The notes beneath the pieces are model-generated. The model searched no databases. It worked only from the letters and a program-made list of their open reading frames with translations, and was not told where the DNA came from. The translations under genes were made by a program, and so were the position numbers. This document shows positions 42,476 to 52,806 of a stretch of DNA of 64,000 bases, in pieces; position 1 is the stretch's first letter; the number at the start of each line of letters is the position of its first letter. Source of the DNA: Terfezia claveryi (lineage: Eukaryota > Ascomycota > Pezizomycetes > Pezizales > Pezizaceae); contig WHUX01000021.1 of the NCBI GenBank assembly GCA_015179025.1, positions 124,001-188,000 on the forward strand, in the 5' to 3' direction.

Positions 42476-44542
42476 AAGCTTGCATTGCTAAAAGGCAAGT
42501 CAGGTACCGAAGCCTTATTATCAAGGTTCACAAAGAGGAATATGTGGGAATGACACTTCGCTTCTTCAAGCATCTCACCATCAGTATCTAAACCGAACGA
42601 CGTTTACCATCTCCTATCTACATGCCCCTATACTGCATACTTTCTTGACAAATCTGTATATATATATTATGGTAAAGATAGCTGGGTTATATCCTCGCCA
42701 TAACCTCAAGCTATATGCGAGCACCGAGTTAATAACTATATAAGAAAGATACAATGTCAGGGAGCATTTTTTTTTGGGGGGGAGGTATATCTTTTAACGA
42801 GGAATTGCAATATCCTTTCCGGTGATGGGTGATTTTGCGGAGGGCACTCTTCAACGCCCATATCGAGAGTATGTCTCGCCTAGACTGACTAAGGCATACT
42901 CTCCTCATACTCCCTTATTGGGAGTACCTAGTTGCCAACCTAACTTTATGTTGTGCCCCCAAGCGAGACTATTCCTCGCAGCTAGTTGCCTACCCCGCTG
43001 GTACATTAACCCAGTGCGGGGAGTGCGGGGCGCACGCTTACCTGTACCAATATAGGCATGGAGCTTATTACACCACAGGCTCTTAGACATGAGGTATGTA
43101 TACGTACTGAACGTACATCAGTGCTACTACAGACTAGAGAGTATAGCAGACTTCCACCAATATGTAAGCCTCAAACGTGTCAAATAGCCCCTAAACCCTC
43201 TTTGCTTGCTATCATTTAAATCCAGCATGACGATTCCAAGATCGAGCCCACAATACTTATTCATGGTGTTTGATACAGGGAGTTTGCGCCAGCCTGGCAG
43301 GGAGTCACAATGTGGGGAATTTAGGTCACGGCAAGTCAGATTCGAAGCCCCAGAGTGGGGTATATACAGGGGGGAGAGTCAATGCAGAGTATATTGTAAA
43401 GCGGGAGTGTCACTCCTCGCGTTAACTCCTCGCCCTACCCTTTACATGCACCCACCATGCTCCCCGGTGTAGAAGAAAAAAGCATCGTAGTGATCCGTGT
43501 AGACTGCTTCGGCATAGCCATTCTGGTAGCTCTGTTGTGCAGAAGGTTCATATAAAGTTACATGACCGATATATGGCTATTTGCAATGTAGACATTGTGA
43601 ATTTAGGCTTGTTAATAGCCAGAGGTGAGCCAAAATATGATACACAAATGCATGTGCCTCCAAATCATGAATTTAGGCAAACGTCTCAACCCAGAAACTT
43701 GATGCTTTCCACTACTTCCTCGCCGTTGCTGAATCTACGCACTTCATCGGCTTCTGTAGCCCCAAAGCAAAACCGTATGACAAATCTCCATTGTCCAATG
43801 CGGAAATATCCCCGTGAAACTTCCCAACCTTAAAGCTTGTAGCACATACTATTCATACTTACTTTAGCCTACTTCTTCACCATAGCGCAACCCCCACTTG
43901 ATGTTTCGTGTCACAAACTCCTCTACCTCAAAGGGTAGTCTGCCCCTCATCCGATCAAAGCTCTCCCGCACAAGGGAAGGATAGCCGGGAATGACCTCTC
44001 AGAACCTACCCCGCCTTGCTATAACCTGCTATGAGACACTATGGGGACTTTAAGACAGCCATTAATGTATACTGCCGTGGCTGGTGGGACTGTGCGTGCT
44101 TCTAGTGCCGGGCCCAGTGCCCTAACTCGCATGTATTGGGAGGGAGATGCATGCACATGTCGTATATCGGTAACCCGCCCTCCCGCTATTTAAGGATATT
44201 TTGATGATCTCTAAAATATAACATCTTTCACATCGTGGCTTGAGCGATACTTTTCGTTTGGTCTGATTAGGTATTAGGGCGCGGGGTTACAGGGTGTGCA
44301 AAACATACGTACGGAAACTCAATCCCGTGGCATCATCGCCGCGGCCCTTGATTTTATAATATCCGAGAAGAGGCAGACAGCTTATCTCACAATAAAAGCC
44401 AAAATGCATATCAACATTATTTGCTGGAGCTATCAAAATCCGAATCAAGGGTGAGAGTTTATATACAGTATTATTAAGTATTCTTTGTTGCAGGGGTGAG
44501 CGCCTCCGGTCTGTTAACATGTCCATCTCCACCTATGCCTAT
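42476..44542. other. Intergenic, no supported gene
   Basis: Short ORFs at 42822-43090, 43206-43472 and 43537-43833 without domains. 44100-44290 has a TATTTAAGG core and may be another LTR remnant, not delimited. Confidence 0.3.
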
Positions 44543-44893
44543 CTACAAAGGGACTCGGTAAGCTTTCAGTTTGCCTGTAATTGGTCTGCCTGCAGCTGTT
44601 GTGCAGCCCCAAAACTTATATCGTTCTTTTGTACACTGACAAATGCAATTATTCAAGCTTAAATTGAACACCCTCTTGCAAGTCTCATCGGTCGTGCATC
44701 CCCAAATGTTGTGTGCCTTTTTTCTCTTGTTATTCTTTGCCATCAGATGAAAGGGCTGCAGCTGTATGTATGTTGCAGACCCTCTGTAGTACTGATTGTA
44801 ATTGCTCCATTCATTATCTTCCCCCGCGAATGACTGCCACTGAAGAATGATGATATGTTGAAAGCTGCTCGTGTACAATAGGTCAGGTTTCAA
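44543..44893 (-). CDS. Cysteine-rich ORF, possible last exon
   Basis: The minus frame (no ATG at its left limit; internal ATG at LMAKNNKRKK) ends with HNIWGCTTDETCKRVFNLSL, NNCICQCTKE and RYKFWGCTTAAGR. Six cysteines lie within about 40 residues, bounded by two WGCTT phrases. A TTCTAG acceptor-like site lies upstream near 44922. No signal peptide is visible in this exon. It may be a small cysteine-rich protein with a missing first exon, or chance. Confidence 0.3.
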   Translation of the reverse strand: MKPDLLYTSSFQHIIILQWQSFAGEDNEWSNYNQYYRGSATYIQLQPFHLMAKNNKRKKAHNIWGCTTDETCKRVFNLSLNNCICQCTKERYKFWGCTTAAGRPITGKLKAYRVPL

Positions 44894-45934
44894 TCATGGA
44901 AGGGATTCAATAAGATTGTGCTAGAAACTGGCTTTCAATTCACACTCGGGAATACTTCCAGTTGCTACCTAAGCCGTGGAGGGTAGTGCAACCAGACTAA
45001 CCTAAGGGTATAGCGTTAACTCTATGTAGAAAGCTTAAGAAGTACCCTATTTCGACTAAGACATTGAGTGCAATCGATTGCCGTAGTGGGAATCCCCATC
45101 CAGACCAAACTTAAAGGTTTGGAGCAAGGCTATATGTTTGTATATCGTTACTGACTATCGTTACTGAGTATGCTATCCCTCCCTCTCGAAATTACTAGCT
45201 AAACCTTGTGCGATCGATATCGATATGATTGGATGACTCGCACGCGCCACGCGCATAGATGATTTGACTGTGTCACATATGCAGCATGCAAATGGACAAT
45301 CTCTGGTCCCAAGACCGTGGAGATTATCCTCCAAGATTGACGTCCAATAAACCCTGCGGCATAAGTATTCATACCTTCTGTTTGTTCTGTAAAACAATAC
45401 CGATAAACGTCATTCGATGGGAACCCGACATTTCTCAAGCAAAGGTCAAGGATATATGTGTATTTAATGTACGGAGTAGCATTATATTTGAGCAGATATC
45501 CAAATACCCCAGCAATGAAGAATTCGCATACTAGTAAATGCATACATATACGCCCATATGAACAGCTATTGATGAGATTAATTATGTTATCAACTGACGT
45601 GACTCCGCTACTAAATCCTAGAGTGCTTCCTAGTTAAGGAAATTCATGTACTTATTCGCCGGTATTTATTTATGCATAAGAAGTTATATATGTCATTACT
45701 GTCATGGTTCTGGGTCCTAATATACATCTCACCGGGGACCCGGATGCTGGAAACCCATGAGTAAATCTTCAAGTGAGTGCACATGAGCATTAGAAACGTT
45801 TCTTAACGTGGTGAGATGATCTGAGATCCTTCGGCTGCAAAGTCAGCTAATCTACGGCGCCACCATCATGCAGGGTATCACTGAATCTAGCGCCAGGGAC
45901 ATGTACCTGCCCCGCACTTATAATCCGCCATATA
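44894..45934. other. Intergenic, no supported gene
   Basis: A 114-codon minus frame (45199-45543, ATG, hydrophobic start) lacks any recognised domain. Nothing else supported. Confidence 0.35.
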
Positions 45935-45938
45935 TAGC

Positions 45939-46239
45939 TGTTAAGCGACAAAAGAAACCCTCACGATGACCAGGGCTCTTTGGCTTGATAATAGCTTGAC
46001 GGCGTGTGTGGATTGTGTTCCGTTCAGTTCAGTTCAGTGTGACTCTTTTTCTTCGTCTCAGTGAGCGTGCGAGACTTGATTCTTATTCCACCAGCCAGGA
46101 GGGGCCTTTATAACCTCCTCGTAGCCTGACACTGACTAAACTAAGCTAGTAACGTTATCTATCTAATGCAAACAACTCGGAAAGCTAAAATACACCCGAT
46201 CCACTGGCCTCCTTATCGGGCAAATATCAGCCCGTAACA
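45939..46239 (-). repeat. 3' LTR
   Basis: 301 bp, indistinguishable by eye from the copy at 52502-52802. Contains TTATAAAGG (minus strand, about 46106-46114) as likely TATA element and a triple TTCAG repeat. Confidence 0.95.
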
Positions 46240-46423
46240 CCCCCCTTCATCAGGGATGGTTAGGAATCATCCTGACCGTCCCGTAACAACAAAGCTCTAG
46301 CTAAAAAAAATAAAACTAACCCAACCACATACTAAAGAGCGGAGATGAACTAACGACATATTAAAGAGCGAAGATGAACTAACGACATATTCTACCTCAT
46401 CCATCCACCCTATCCCCACATTG

Positions 46424-49400
46424 CTATGCTGCCAATTCCCTCAGGATAAACGGCTTCACTCGGTCTGTATGCCAACCTTTATGTATCGTCCCATTGGTCG
46501 TTTGGAAGTCGATCTTCCCCTTCGATGTGATATATGTGATTCGTGCCGGTCCCTTCCATCTATCTTCCCACGGGCTCCCCGGCTTATGCCTCTTAGAATA
46601 GTTTTGGAACAGTACCAAATCGCCAACAAGATAGTGGTGATCCCTCAGTTTGGCCTGGTATTGTTCGACACGGTGTTCCCAAGCCTTCAATTGCCTCTCG
46701 GTTGCTAAGTGTCTAATCTCGTCCAACTTCTCGTTCCTGAGGAATACCATTTTGTCCTCATACCTCCCCACCTCCATTGGCAACACCAGGTTCTGGATAG
46801 CTGACCTCGGCTGATATCCGTATAGTAGCTGAAAAGGCGAATAACCCAATTGACCAATTTTCGAGTTGAAGGAGAACTGCGTAGGTTGAAGAAGCTTTTT
46901 CCAAGCCTTCGGATCTTGGTTTGCAAGCTTAGCTATGGACCGTTTAACTGACCGAATAGCTCTCTCCGCTTTTCCTTGTGTCTTTGCCGTTCCTGGGCCT
47001 GCAAATACCCATCGGACTCCATTCTCTTCTGCCCATTCCATGCATTCATGGTTATGGAAGTGAGGGCCTCTGTCTGTATGTATGACTCTTGGAAACCCAT
47101 GCCTAGCGCAATATATATCCAGCATCTTCACCGTAGCTTCTCCTGTTGCAGACCTGCAAGAGGCCAAATCCAAGAAGCCGGTCATATTCTCAATCATCAC
47201 CAGAGTATAAACGTGACCTCCCGCTGGTTCAAACGGTCCTGCGTAATCAATAGTAATCATCTCGAAAGGCTCAAGCATCACGATAGGCCTGAGTGGTTCA
47301 ACCGGGAAATCTACCAGGTCCTGGCATTTTTGGCATCTCTCACAAGACCTACAATATTGTCGGCAGTCTTTGATCATTGTTGGCCAAGCATATCCTGCTT
47401 CCAATATCTTCCGGTAAGTAATCTCTGCTGCATAATGGCCAGCGCATGCGGAATCGTGAAAAGCTGTTAGGAGAGTAGAAATCTGGGTTTGTGTAGGGAC
47501 CGCTCTCCAAATACTGTCATATCCCTCCAGCATTAACCTTCCCGTATTCTCTTCCATCCTATACCTTCTTGCCATCTTCCGAATTCTAGCCCTATCCGCG
47601 CTTCTCCAATCACCTGCAAAATCACCAGACAAAAGAAATCTCTTAATTCCCGACCTCCAACTATCCCATGATCCTTCCGCTACCAACACCTCTCCCGTTG
47701 CCACTTCCTCACCAGCTCGCTTTTCCTCACCAGCTCGCTTTTCCTCGCCAGCTCGCTTGATGTTTTCCCATTCCGCTCTCTCTACCTCCTCTAGCAGTTC
47801 TTTCGGCACTCTGGACAACGCGTCCGGCACGATAAGGGTCCGACCCGGTACATGATGAATAGTGAAGTCAAACTCCTGCAGAGCCAGTACCCACCGATTT
47901 ATCTTGTTATTGGTGGATCTCAGGTTATAGATATAGGTCAAACACTGGCAATCTGTATAGAAGAAAATCCGTGTTCCATACAGAAGATGCCGATTCTTAC
48001 TAGTGAAGTAGTATACTGCATAGGCTTCCTTCTCGGTTTGTGCCCATCTCTCCTGGGTTTTGTTGAGCGCTTTTGATAAGAAGGTAGAAGGGATAACCAT
48101 TCGATACCGATCCATTGGAGTGACCTCACTGTCCTTGCTGTCCTTGCGAGCCAGCTGCCCGATAACGCACGAGATCGCCCATGGGCTTGCATCAAACATC
48201 ATTACCACTGGGCGTTCTGGGTCGAACACCTGCAGAGTAACATTCATTTGGATATCCGTGACCAATTCCATCATTCTCAGCTGATCTTCTTCTGTCCACT
48301 CAAAAACATAGTCTTTCCCTGGCATCCTTTTGCCCTTTCTACCTTTCGGGCCTGGCTGTATACCTGCTCTAACTCCCCCCTTCCACCCTCGTAGTTTCTC
48401 ACTCATGAACTTGGTTTTATCAGATAAGCTCGGAATGAATTTTGCCAGCCATCGGATTGCAGCTAGGCTCCGTTCGATATCCTCTGGGCTGGTAACTGGT
48501 GTTCTAAACAAGGTGGAAAACTTATCTACCAATTCCGGTGATTTGGAGATTCCTCTCTGAGATACCACATGCCCTAGCATCTTCTGTGTCCGCATAAGTA
48601 GAGGTGATTTTCTTGGGTTAATAGAGGCATTTGCTTTCCTATACCTTGGAAAAACCACAAATTCTAATAAATCTAGCTGATCATCAATGGCTTTATTCAG
48701 CTGACCTCCTGGTTGTCCACTCGCCGTATCGAGATTGTCTAAGTAGAACTGTAGGTTAGGCCCGACTACATCTCCAAAAACCATACGCATGAAATCTGAA
48801 TATGTGCCTAGGGCACCCTGCAATCCGAAAGGCATATAATTCCAAACGAATGCTCCTTCTCCTGGTACTATAAATGCTGTCAAGTATATTGAGTCATGAT
48901 CCATTGGTATGCAGTAATACCCTGAAAACCCATCAATGCCGCTATAGACAAGCCTCCCCGCCAGGGCTTGTAGCACCTCATCTAGGCCTCTTAATTGGCC
49001 AACTCCCTTCTCCGAAATCGAGTTCAAGAAGATATAGTTTATGCAGAGTCTAAACGGATCTGCTGAGTTATGCTTGATGGCTAGTTTGATATCTGATGAC
49101 ATCTCTGTTTCTCGGATGCGTGATATCAAATTGGCTTCCTCTAGCTTGGCCAAATAGCCTACCAACCATTCCCGCTCTTTATGTGCTAACCGGACCTTTC
49201 GATTCTGAACCTTCGTCCTTGCGTCTTTTTTTAGCTGAATCCGGTGTTTGAGGATATGCGTGTGTCTCATCTCAAGCACGTTAGTAGCCACCCATGGCCT
49301 GATTTCTTCCAATATCCGGTATAGTCGCCTTCGTTGTATCTCTGATACTCCCTCCAAATTGACCTTCCAGGTGATATCTCCAATGACCACGTCCTCGATT

Positions 49401-52351
49401 CCCTCATCGATCCCAGTAGGCATATCGTCGAAAATATCTTCACCTTCCGCTCGTTCCAGTTGATGAACGTGCTGTTCCTCGGACGTTCTCAATACTAGGT
49501 TTCCCGCCCAAGCCCCGTTTTTCCTTGACTTTGTCAGTTTTCCAACTCTGGCAAAATATTGTGAAATGGCCTTCTGCATTCTCTCTTCCAAGGCCGACCT
49601 ATTTCCCATCTCAACCCCTTCATCCGCTCGCAACCCAACCCCTTCATCCGCTCGCAACCCAACCCCTTCATCCGCAACCTCCACCCAAATGGCTAATGCG
49701 CGTGCTAGCACTCGAGGGGTCACCTTCAGATGCTTTACTGTATATGGGTTATAGTCGGTAGTAGCATAGATCAGGCATTTCTCACTTTTGGCAGTCTCCG
49801 AAAACATCCATTTGCGGCCTCCGACATATCTCCTTCCCTCTAGAAGTATAGGTGGGCCATTCATTCTTGGGACTTCGATATAATCATGGCGCATACCGAC
49901 TTTTGCATCAATCATAGCCAGGAACGGCTTTCCCAGCAAAACCTCATAACCCCCGCCCACTCTGCAAATTAGTAGGGTATGCTCTGCCACCACTCCTTTC
50001 CCCAAGTCAATAACTATCTTCACCCACCCTTCCACGGTACTTTTTCCTCCAATTCCAGTAACACTCATCTCTCGTTCTGGCTTGATCACTGTATATCCTG
50101 TATTCTCCCGCAAGATCTTAGTAGACAGTTCTGGACTCACCAACGAGCACGTTGCTCCACAATCTAATAAAACATCTTGGTTGAAGGTTTTCCCAAAGAA
50201 AGCCCCTACAAGGAAGGCCGGTGACCATTCCTGTTCCTCTTCTTCTTTAGCTGCCACATTCGCCCTTCTCGGTGGCTGCACTCTTATAGTATCCTCCATT
50301 TCGTCCGACTCCGACTCTGGGTCCGAAATGAGCTCTGGTTCGGGTTGAGGTTGAGGCTGAGGTTGAGGCTCTCTCCTCGGTATGTTCCTTCTCGTATTGG
50401 CCGGCTGCGGCACTTCTCGTTCGTTCTCAGACTCTGGCTCCGCCTGGTTTTGTGGTGGGTTTAAGCTTTTAAAGAGCTTTTCCCTGAACTCAGCTGACTC
50501 CGTACATAACTGGCATATTGGTACCGTTATCACTGTATCTTCTACCCACTTGTCTGCTTGAACAAAAGGCCTCTCTTGGCCTCGTTGTTGGCGGGTCTTG
50601 CGCCTGTCGGCTGGTGATGGGTATATAGTATCTGGATTTCCTCTAGCTGGGTAAGCTTGGAGATCACCTCTATCCCCAGTCTGGTGAACCTCAATGTCTC
50701 GAGCCTGATACGTACTGGTATCTCGGGCCTGATGAATGCTGGTATCTCGGGCCTGATGAATCTCTACCGTCATCCCAAACCCAAACTCATACTCCTCCTC
50801 TTCATATAACCCTTGGGTGCGTGCTGCTGATTCGATTGTCAGATTGCTCATTCTTGCCGTGGCTATCCGTTGTTGCCATGCGGTTGGGGCTGGGACACCC
50901 TTCTGAACTCGCAGTTGTTCTCGTTCTTCGTCATTCCTTGCTACTTCCTTACAGGCTCCCGCGTGGTGACCAAACTCCCAACAATTCCAACACAATACCT
51001 GTGTCATCCTTGGGTTGCCTCCGTTTCCTTGTCGGTTTCCCGAACTCCTAGGATTCCCTGAAACTGGATTTCCTGCATTTCCCGGATTTCCATTATTGCC
51101 CGTATTTCCCGGATTTCCATTATTGCCCGTATTTCCCGTATTGCCACTCATGAGCTTTTTCTGGGATTCGACTAGCATTTTCTCTCTACCTAAAGCCTCG
51201 TCAAGCCTTCTCTGCAGTTCGGCCTTTTCTTGTTGGTATTTAGCGGCTTGTTGTCGGTGCCGCTTCGCTGATTGGTCGAAATCCTCGGTCGTGGGGTTAG
51301 CAGAGCTGCCCGCCTTGTACTTCTTCCGGTTATCCGCAAAAATCGGGTCTTCCCCTAGCTTGTGCTTTACCTCCACTGTTCTGACCTTCTTCTTCGTCTC
51401 TTCCCACGTCTCACTTCGAAACTCCCTGTTATCCTTCACATACAACTTCATTAGTGCCGGATCCAGGCCAGAAACAAACGTCTTGATCTGGTTATAGGGT
51501 GTCATGATAGTAGCCAACTGCGTTGCTGACACCTTATCCCTGATGTCCTCAAAGCAGGCCACATACTCATCAACTGGCTTTCCTTCTTGCTTGAGGATCT
51601 TCAGCTGGATAGCCACCAGCTGTGGTGTCGTTTCTTCATCTCTGTCCCCATATTTCTCATTCAATCGTTGTGCGAGCTGTTGGTAGGTAGCGATATCGTC
51701 TTCCTCCTGTTCTGCCAACCACGACTGAGCTCCTATAAACTTCCGCCCATCTATTCCTTTTGCTGGTGGTGTGGTTGGATCCTTCAATATTGCCAGCAAG
51801 AGTTCTCGCTTCATTTCGTCGTCCATAGCTGCTCGGTTCTCTACCGATCCTGCATTATCATGCAGCCTTACCATAGTTTCAAAGGATCTCTGAAACCCCT
51901 TAAACTTCGCAGTCCCATTAAACTCTTTGTTAATAATGGACGTAATGTATTGGGTTCGCAACTGTTCAGCCTGGGCAGCCATCTCGTCTTCTACCTTCCT
52001 CAATTCTGGCTGAAACTCGGGCTGTTCGTGTTCTCGCTGCTTGTGTTCTCGCAAGGATACGGCTATTGTTGGATTCTCACAGAAAGCCTGTAGATATCGT
52101 TGATATGTGGTCGAGTCCTGAGTCCACTCAAGGAAGAAGATTGGGGGTATAAGGCCTTGGTCGTTCTTTCCTTGGTTTGTATACAACTCGGGATGTCGTT
52201 TGAGGTTCTCTGCTGATAACTCCAATACCACCTTCGGCAAGGTGGTCGTAGTGAAGTTCTTTGATACAATCTTTCTAACAACTGCCTTCTCTGATGCCGG
52301 TAACCTGCTATACTCGAATTCAGTTTGCTTGCCGAAATAGAAGAGCCTCAA
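46424..52351 (-). CDS. gag-pol: Gag-Pol polyprotein (~1975 codons open)
   Basis: One uninterrupted frame. Domains by approximate residue (counting from 52351): Gag with a CCHC knuckle CWNCWEFGHHAGAC (~450) after GN-rich repeats; aspartic protease LLDCGATCSLV (~730); reverse transcriptase with GIDGFSGYYCIPMD, WNYMPFGLQGA and YLDN in place of YxDD (~1202); RNase H with FDAS, EKEAYAVYY, YTDCQ and PDALSRV (~1387-1520); integrase with the HHCC finger (H..H...CRSCERCQ, ~1640) and D,D-35-E residues in TIDYAGP, IHTDRGPHF and QGKAERAIR; a C-terminal WKGPARI module. No chromodomain. The frame is open ~47 codons beyond 52351 but has no ATG until 51982, so the start is unresolved. Intact length, suspect RT site. 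Confidence 0.95.
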   Translation of the reverse strand: MRLFYFGKQTEFEYSRLPASEKAVVRKIVSKNFTTTTLPKVVLELSAENLKRHPELYTNQGKNDQGLIPPIFFLEWTQDSTTYQRYLQAFCENPTIAVSLREHKQREHEQPEFQPELRKVEDEMAAQAEQLRTQYITSIINKEFNGTAKFKGFQRSFETMVRLHDNAGSVENRAAMDDEMKRELLLAILKDPTTPPAKGIDGRKFIGAQSWLAEQEEDDIATYQQLAQRLNEKYGDRDEETTPQLVAIQLKILKQEGKPVDEYVACFEDIRDKVSATQLATIMTPYNQIKTFVSGLDPALMKLYVKDNREFRSETWEETKKKVRTVEVKHKLGEDPIFADNRKKYKAGSSANPTTEDFDQSAKRHRQQAAKYQQEKAELQRRLDEALGREKMLVESQKKLMSGNTGNTGNNGNPGNTGNNGNPGNAGNPVSGNPRSSGNRQGNGGNPRMTQVLCWNCWEFGHHAGACKEVARNDEEREQLRVQKGVPAPTAWQQRIATARMSNLTIESAARTQGLYEEEEYEFGFGMTVEIHQARDTSIHQARDTSTYQARDIEVHQTGDRGDLQAYPARGNPDTIYPSPADRRKTRQQRGQERPFVQADKWVEDTVITVPICQLCTESAEFREKLFKSLNPPQNQAEPESENEREVPQPANTRRNIPRREPQPQPQPQPEPELISDPESESDEMEDTIRVQPPRRANVAAKEEEEQEWSPAFLVGAFFGKTFNQDVLLDCGATCSLVSPELSTKILRENTGYTVIKPEREMSVTGIGGKSTVEGWVKIVIDLGKGVVAEHTLLICRVGGGYEVLLGKPFLAMIDAKVGMRHDYIEVPRMNGPPILLEGRRYVGGRKWMFSETAKSEKCLIYATTDYNPYTVKHLKVTPRVLARALAIWVEVADEGVGLRADEGVGLRADEGVEMGNRSALEERMQKAISQYFARVGKLTKSRKNGAWAGNLVLRTSEEQHVHQLERAEGEDIFDDMPTGIDEGIEDVVIGDITWKVNLEGVSEIQRRRLYRILEEIRPWVATNVLEMRHTHILKHRIQLKKDARTKVQNRKVRLAHKEREWLVGYLAKLEEANLISRIRETEMSSDIKLAIKHNSADPFRLCINYIFLNSISEKGVGQLRGLDEVLQALAGRLVYSGIDGFSGYYCIPMDHDSIYLTAFIVPGEGAFVWNYMPFGLQGALGTYSDFMRMVFGDVVGPNLQFYLDNLDTASGQPGGQLNKAIDDQLDLLEFVVFPRYRKANASINPRKSPLLMRTQKMLGHVVSQRGISKSPELVDKFSTLFRTPVTSPEDIERSLAAIRWLAKFIPSLSDKTKFMSEKLRGWKGGVRAGIQPGPKGRKGKRMPGKDYVFEWTEEDQLRMMELVTDIQMNVTLQVFDPERPVVMMFDASPWAISCVIGQLARKDSKDSEVTPMDRYRMVIPSTFLSKALNKTQERWAQTEKEAYAVYYFTSKNRHLLYGTRIFFYTDCQCLTYIYNLRSTNNKINRWVLALQEFDFTIHHVPGRTLIVPDALSRVPKELLEEVERAEWENIKRAGEEKRAGEEKRAGEEVATGEVLVAEGSWDSWRSGIKRFLLSGDFAGDWRSADRARIRKMARRYRMEENTGRLMLEGYDSIWRAVPTQTQISTLLTAFHDSACAGHYAAEITYRKILEAGYAWPTMIKDCRQYCRSCERCQKCQDLVDFPVEPLRPIVMLEPFEMITIDYAGPFEPAGGHVYTLVMIENMTGFLDLASCRSATGEATVKMLDIYCARHGFPRVIHTDRGPHFHNHECMEWAEENGVRWVFAGPGTAKTQGKAERAIRSVKRSIAKLANQDPKAWKKLLQPTQFSFNSKIGQLGYSPFQLLYGYQPRSAIQNLVLPMEVGRYEDKMVFLRNEKLDEIRHLATERQLKAWEHRVEQYQAKLRDHHYLVGDLVLFQNYSKRHKPGSPWEDRWKGPARITYITSKGKIDFQTTNGTIHKGWHTDRVKPFILRELAA

Positions 52352-52501
52352 CGCAGCCTTGGCCAGTACTCCGCAAGTACTGGTGTTGTTGCGTAGGATA
52401 CTACACTCCTCCTCGGAGTCTCGGTAGAACTGATCCAGTGTTGTAGATACGGGTTTTCAGTCGTTGTTGTTATTGTGCCGCCGCCTCGCCTTTGGCTCCA
52501 G
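52352..52501 (-). promoter_or_regulatory. Leader between 5' LTR and gag, with primer-binding site
   Basis: Starts (minus strand) with C then TGGAGCCAAAGGCGAGG, a TGG-initiated primer site for an unidentified tRNA. The gag frame is already open from about 52450, after a TGA. Confidence 0.7.
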
Positions 52502-52802
52502 TGTTAAGCGACAAAAGAAACCCTCACGATGACCAGGGCTCTTTGGCTTGATAATAGCTTGACGGCGTGTGTGGATTGTGTTCCGTTCAGTTCAGTTCAG
52601 TGTGACTCTTTTTCTTCGTCTCAGTGAGCGTGCGAGACTTGATTCTTATTCCACCAGCCAGGAGGGGCCTTTATAACCTCCTCGTAGCCTGACACTGACT
52701 AAACTAAGCTAGTAACGTTATCTATCTAATGCAAACAACTCGGAAAGCTAAAATACACCCGATCCACTGGCCTCCTTATCGGGCAAATATCAGCCCGTAA
52801 CA
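52502..52802 (-). repeat. 5' LTR
   Basis: Partner of the LTR at 45939-46239; promoter-bearing copy in the element's orientation (TTATAAAGG near 52669-52677). Confidence 0.95.
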
Positions 52803-52806
52803 TAGC

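Larger units (their letters stand above)
45939..52802 (-). mobile_element. Full-length Ty3/gypsy LTR retrotransposon, 6.86 kb
   Basis: 301-bp LTRs at 45939-46239 and 52502-52802 appear identical base for base; both run TGTTAAGCG...CGTAACA on the plus strand. TAGC flanks both sides (45935-45938, 52803-52806) as a 4-bp target duplication. On the minus strand the 5' LTR (right copy) is followed after one base by a primer site TGGAGCCAAAGGC. The 3' LTR (left copy) is preceded by the polypurine tract AAGGGGGG. A single gag-pol frame fills the interior. Identical LTRs imply recent insertion. Confidence 0.95.

Noticed and set aside
45199..45543. 114-codon ATG ORF, minus strand
   Set aside because: No domain, overlapping frames on both strands, no splice support; hydrophobic start alone is weak evidence.
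45795..45865. tRNA-like sequence on the minus strand
   Set aside because: A TGGCGCCGTAG segment resembles an A box, but no anticodon stem or T arm can be folded.
49525..50348. Several plus-strand ORFs across the gypsy element (also 50821-52093)
   Set aside because: Antisense shadows of the gag-pol frame.
45934..52806. 5-bp target duplication ATAGC for the gypsy element
   Set aside because: The A it would need at 52802 already belongs to the LTR, since the other LTR has it too; only TAGC (4 bp) is supported.
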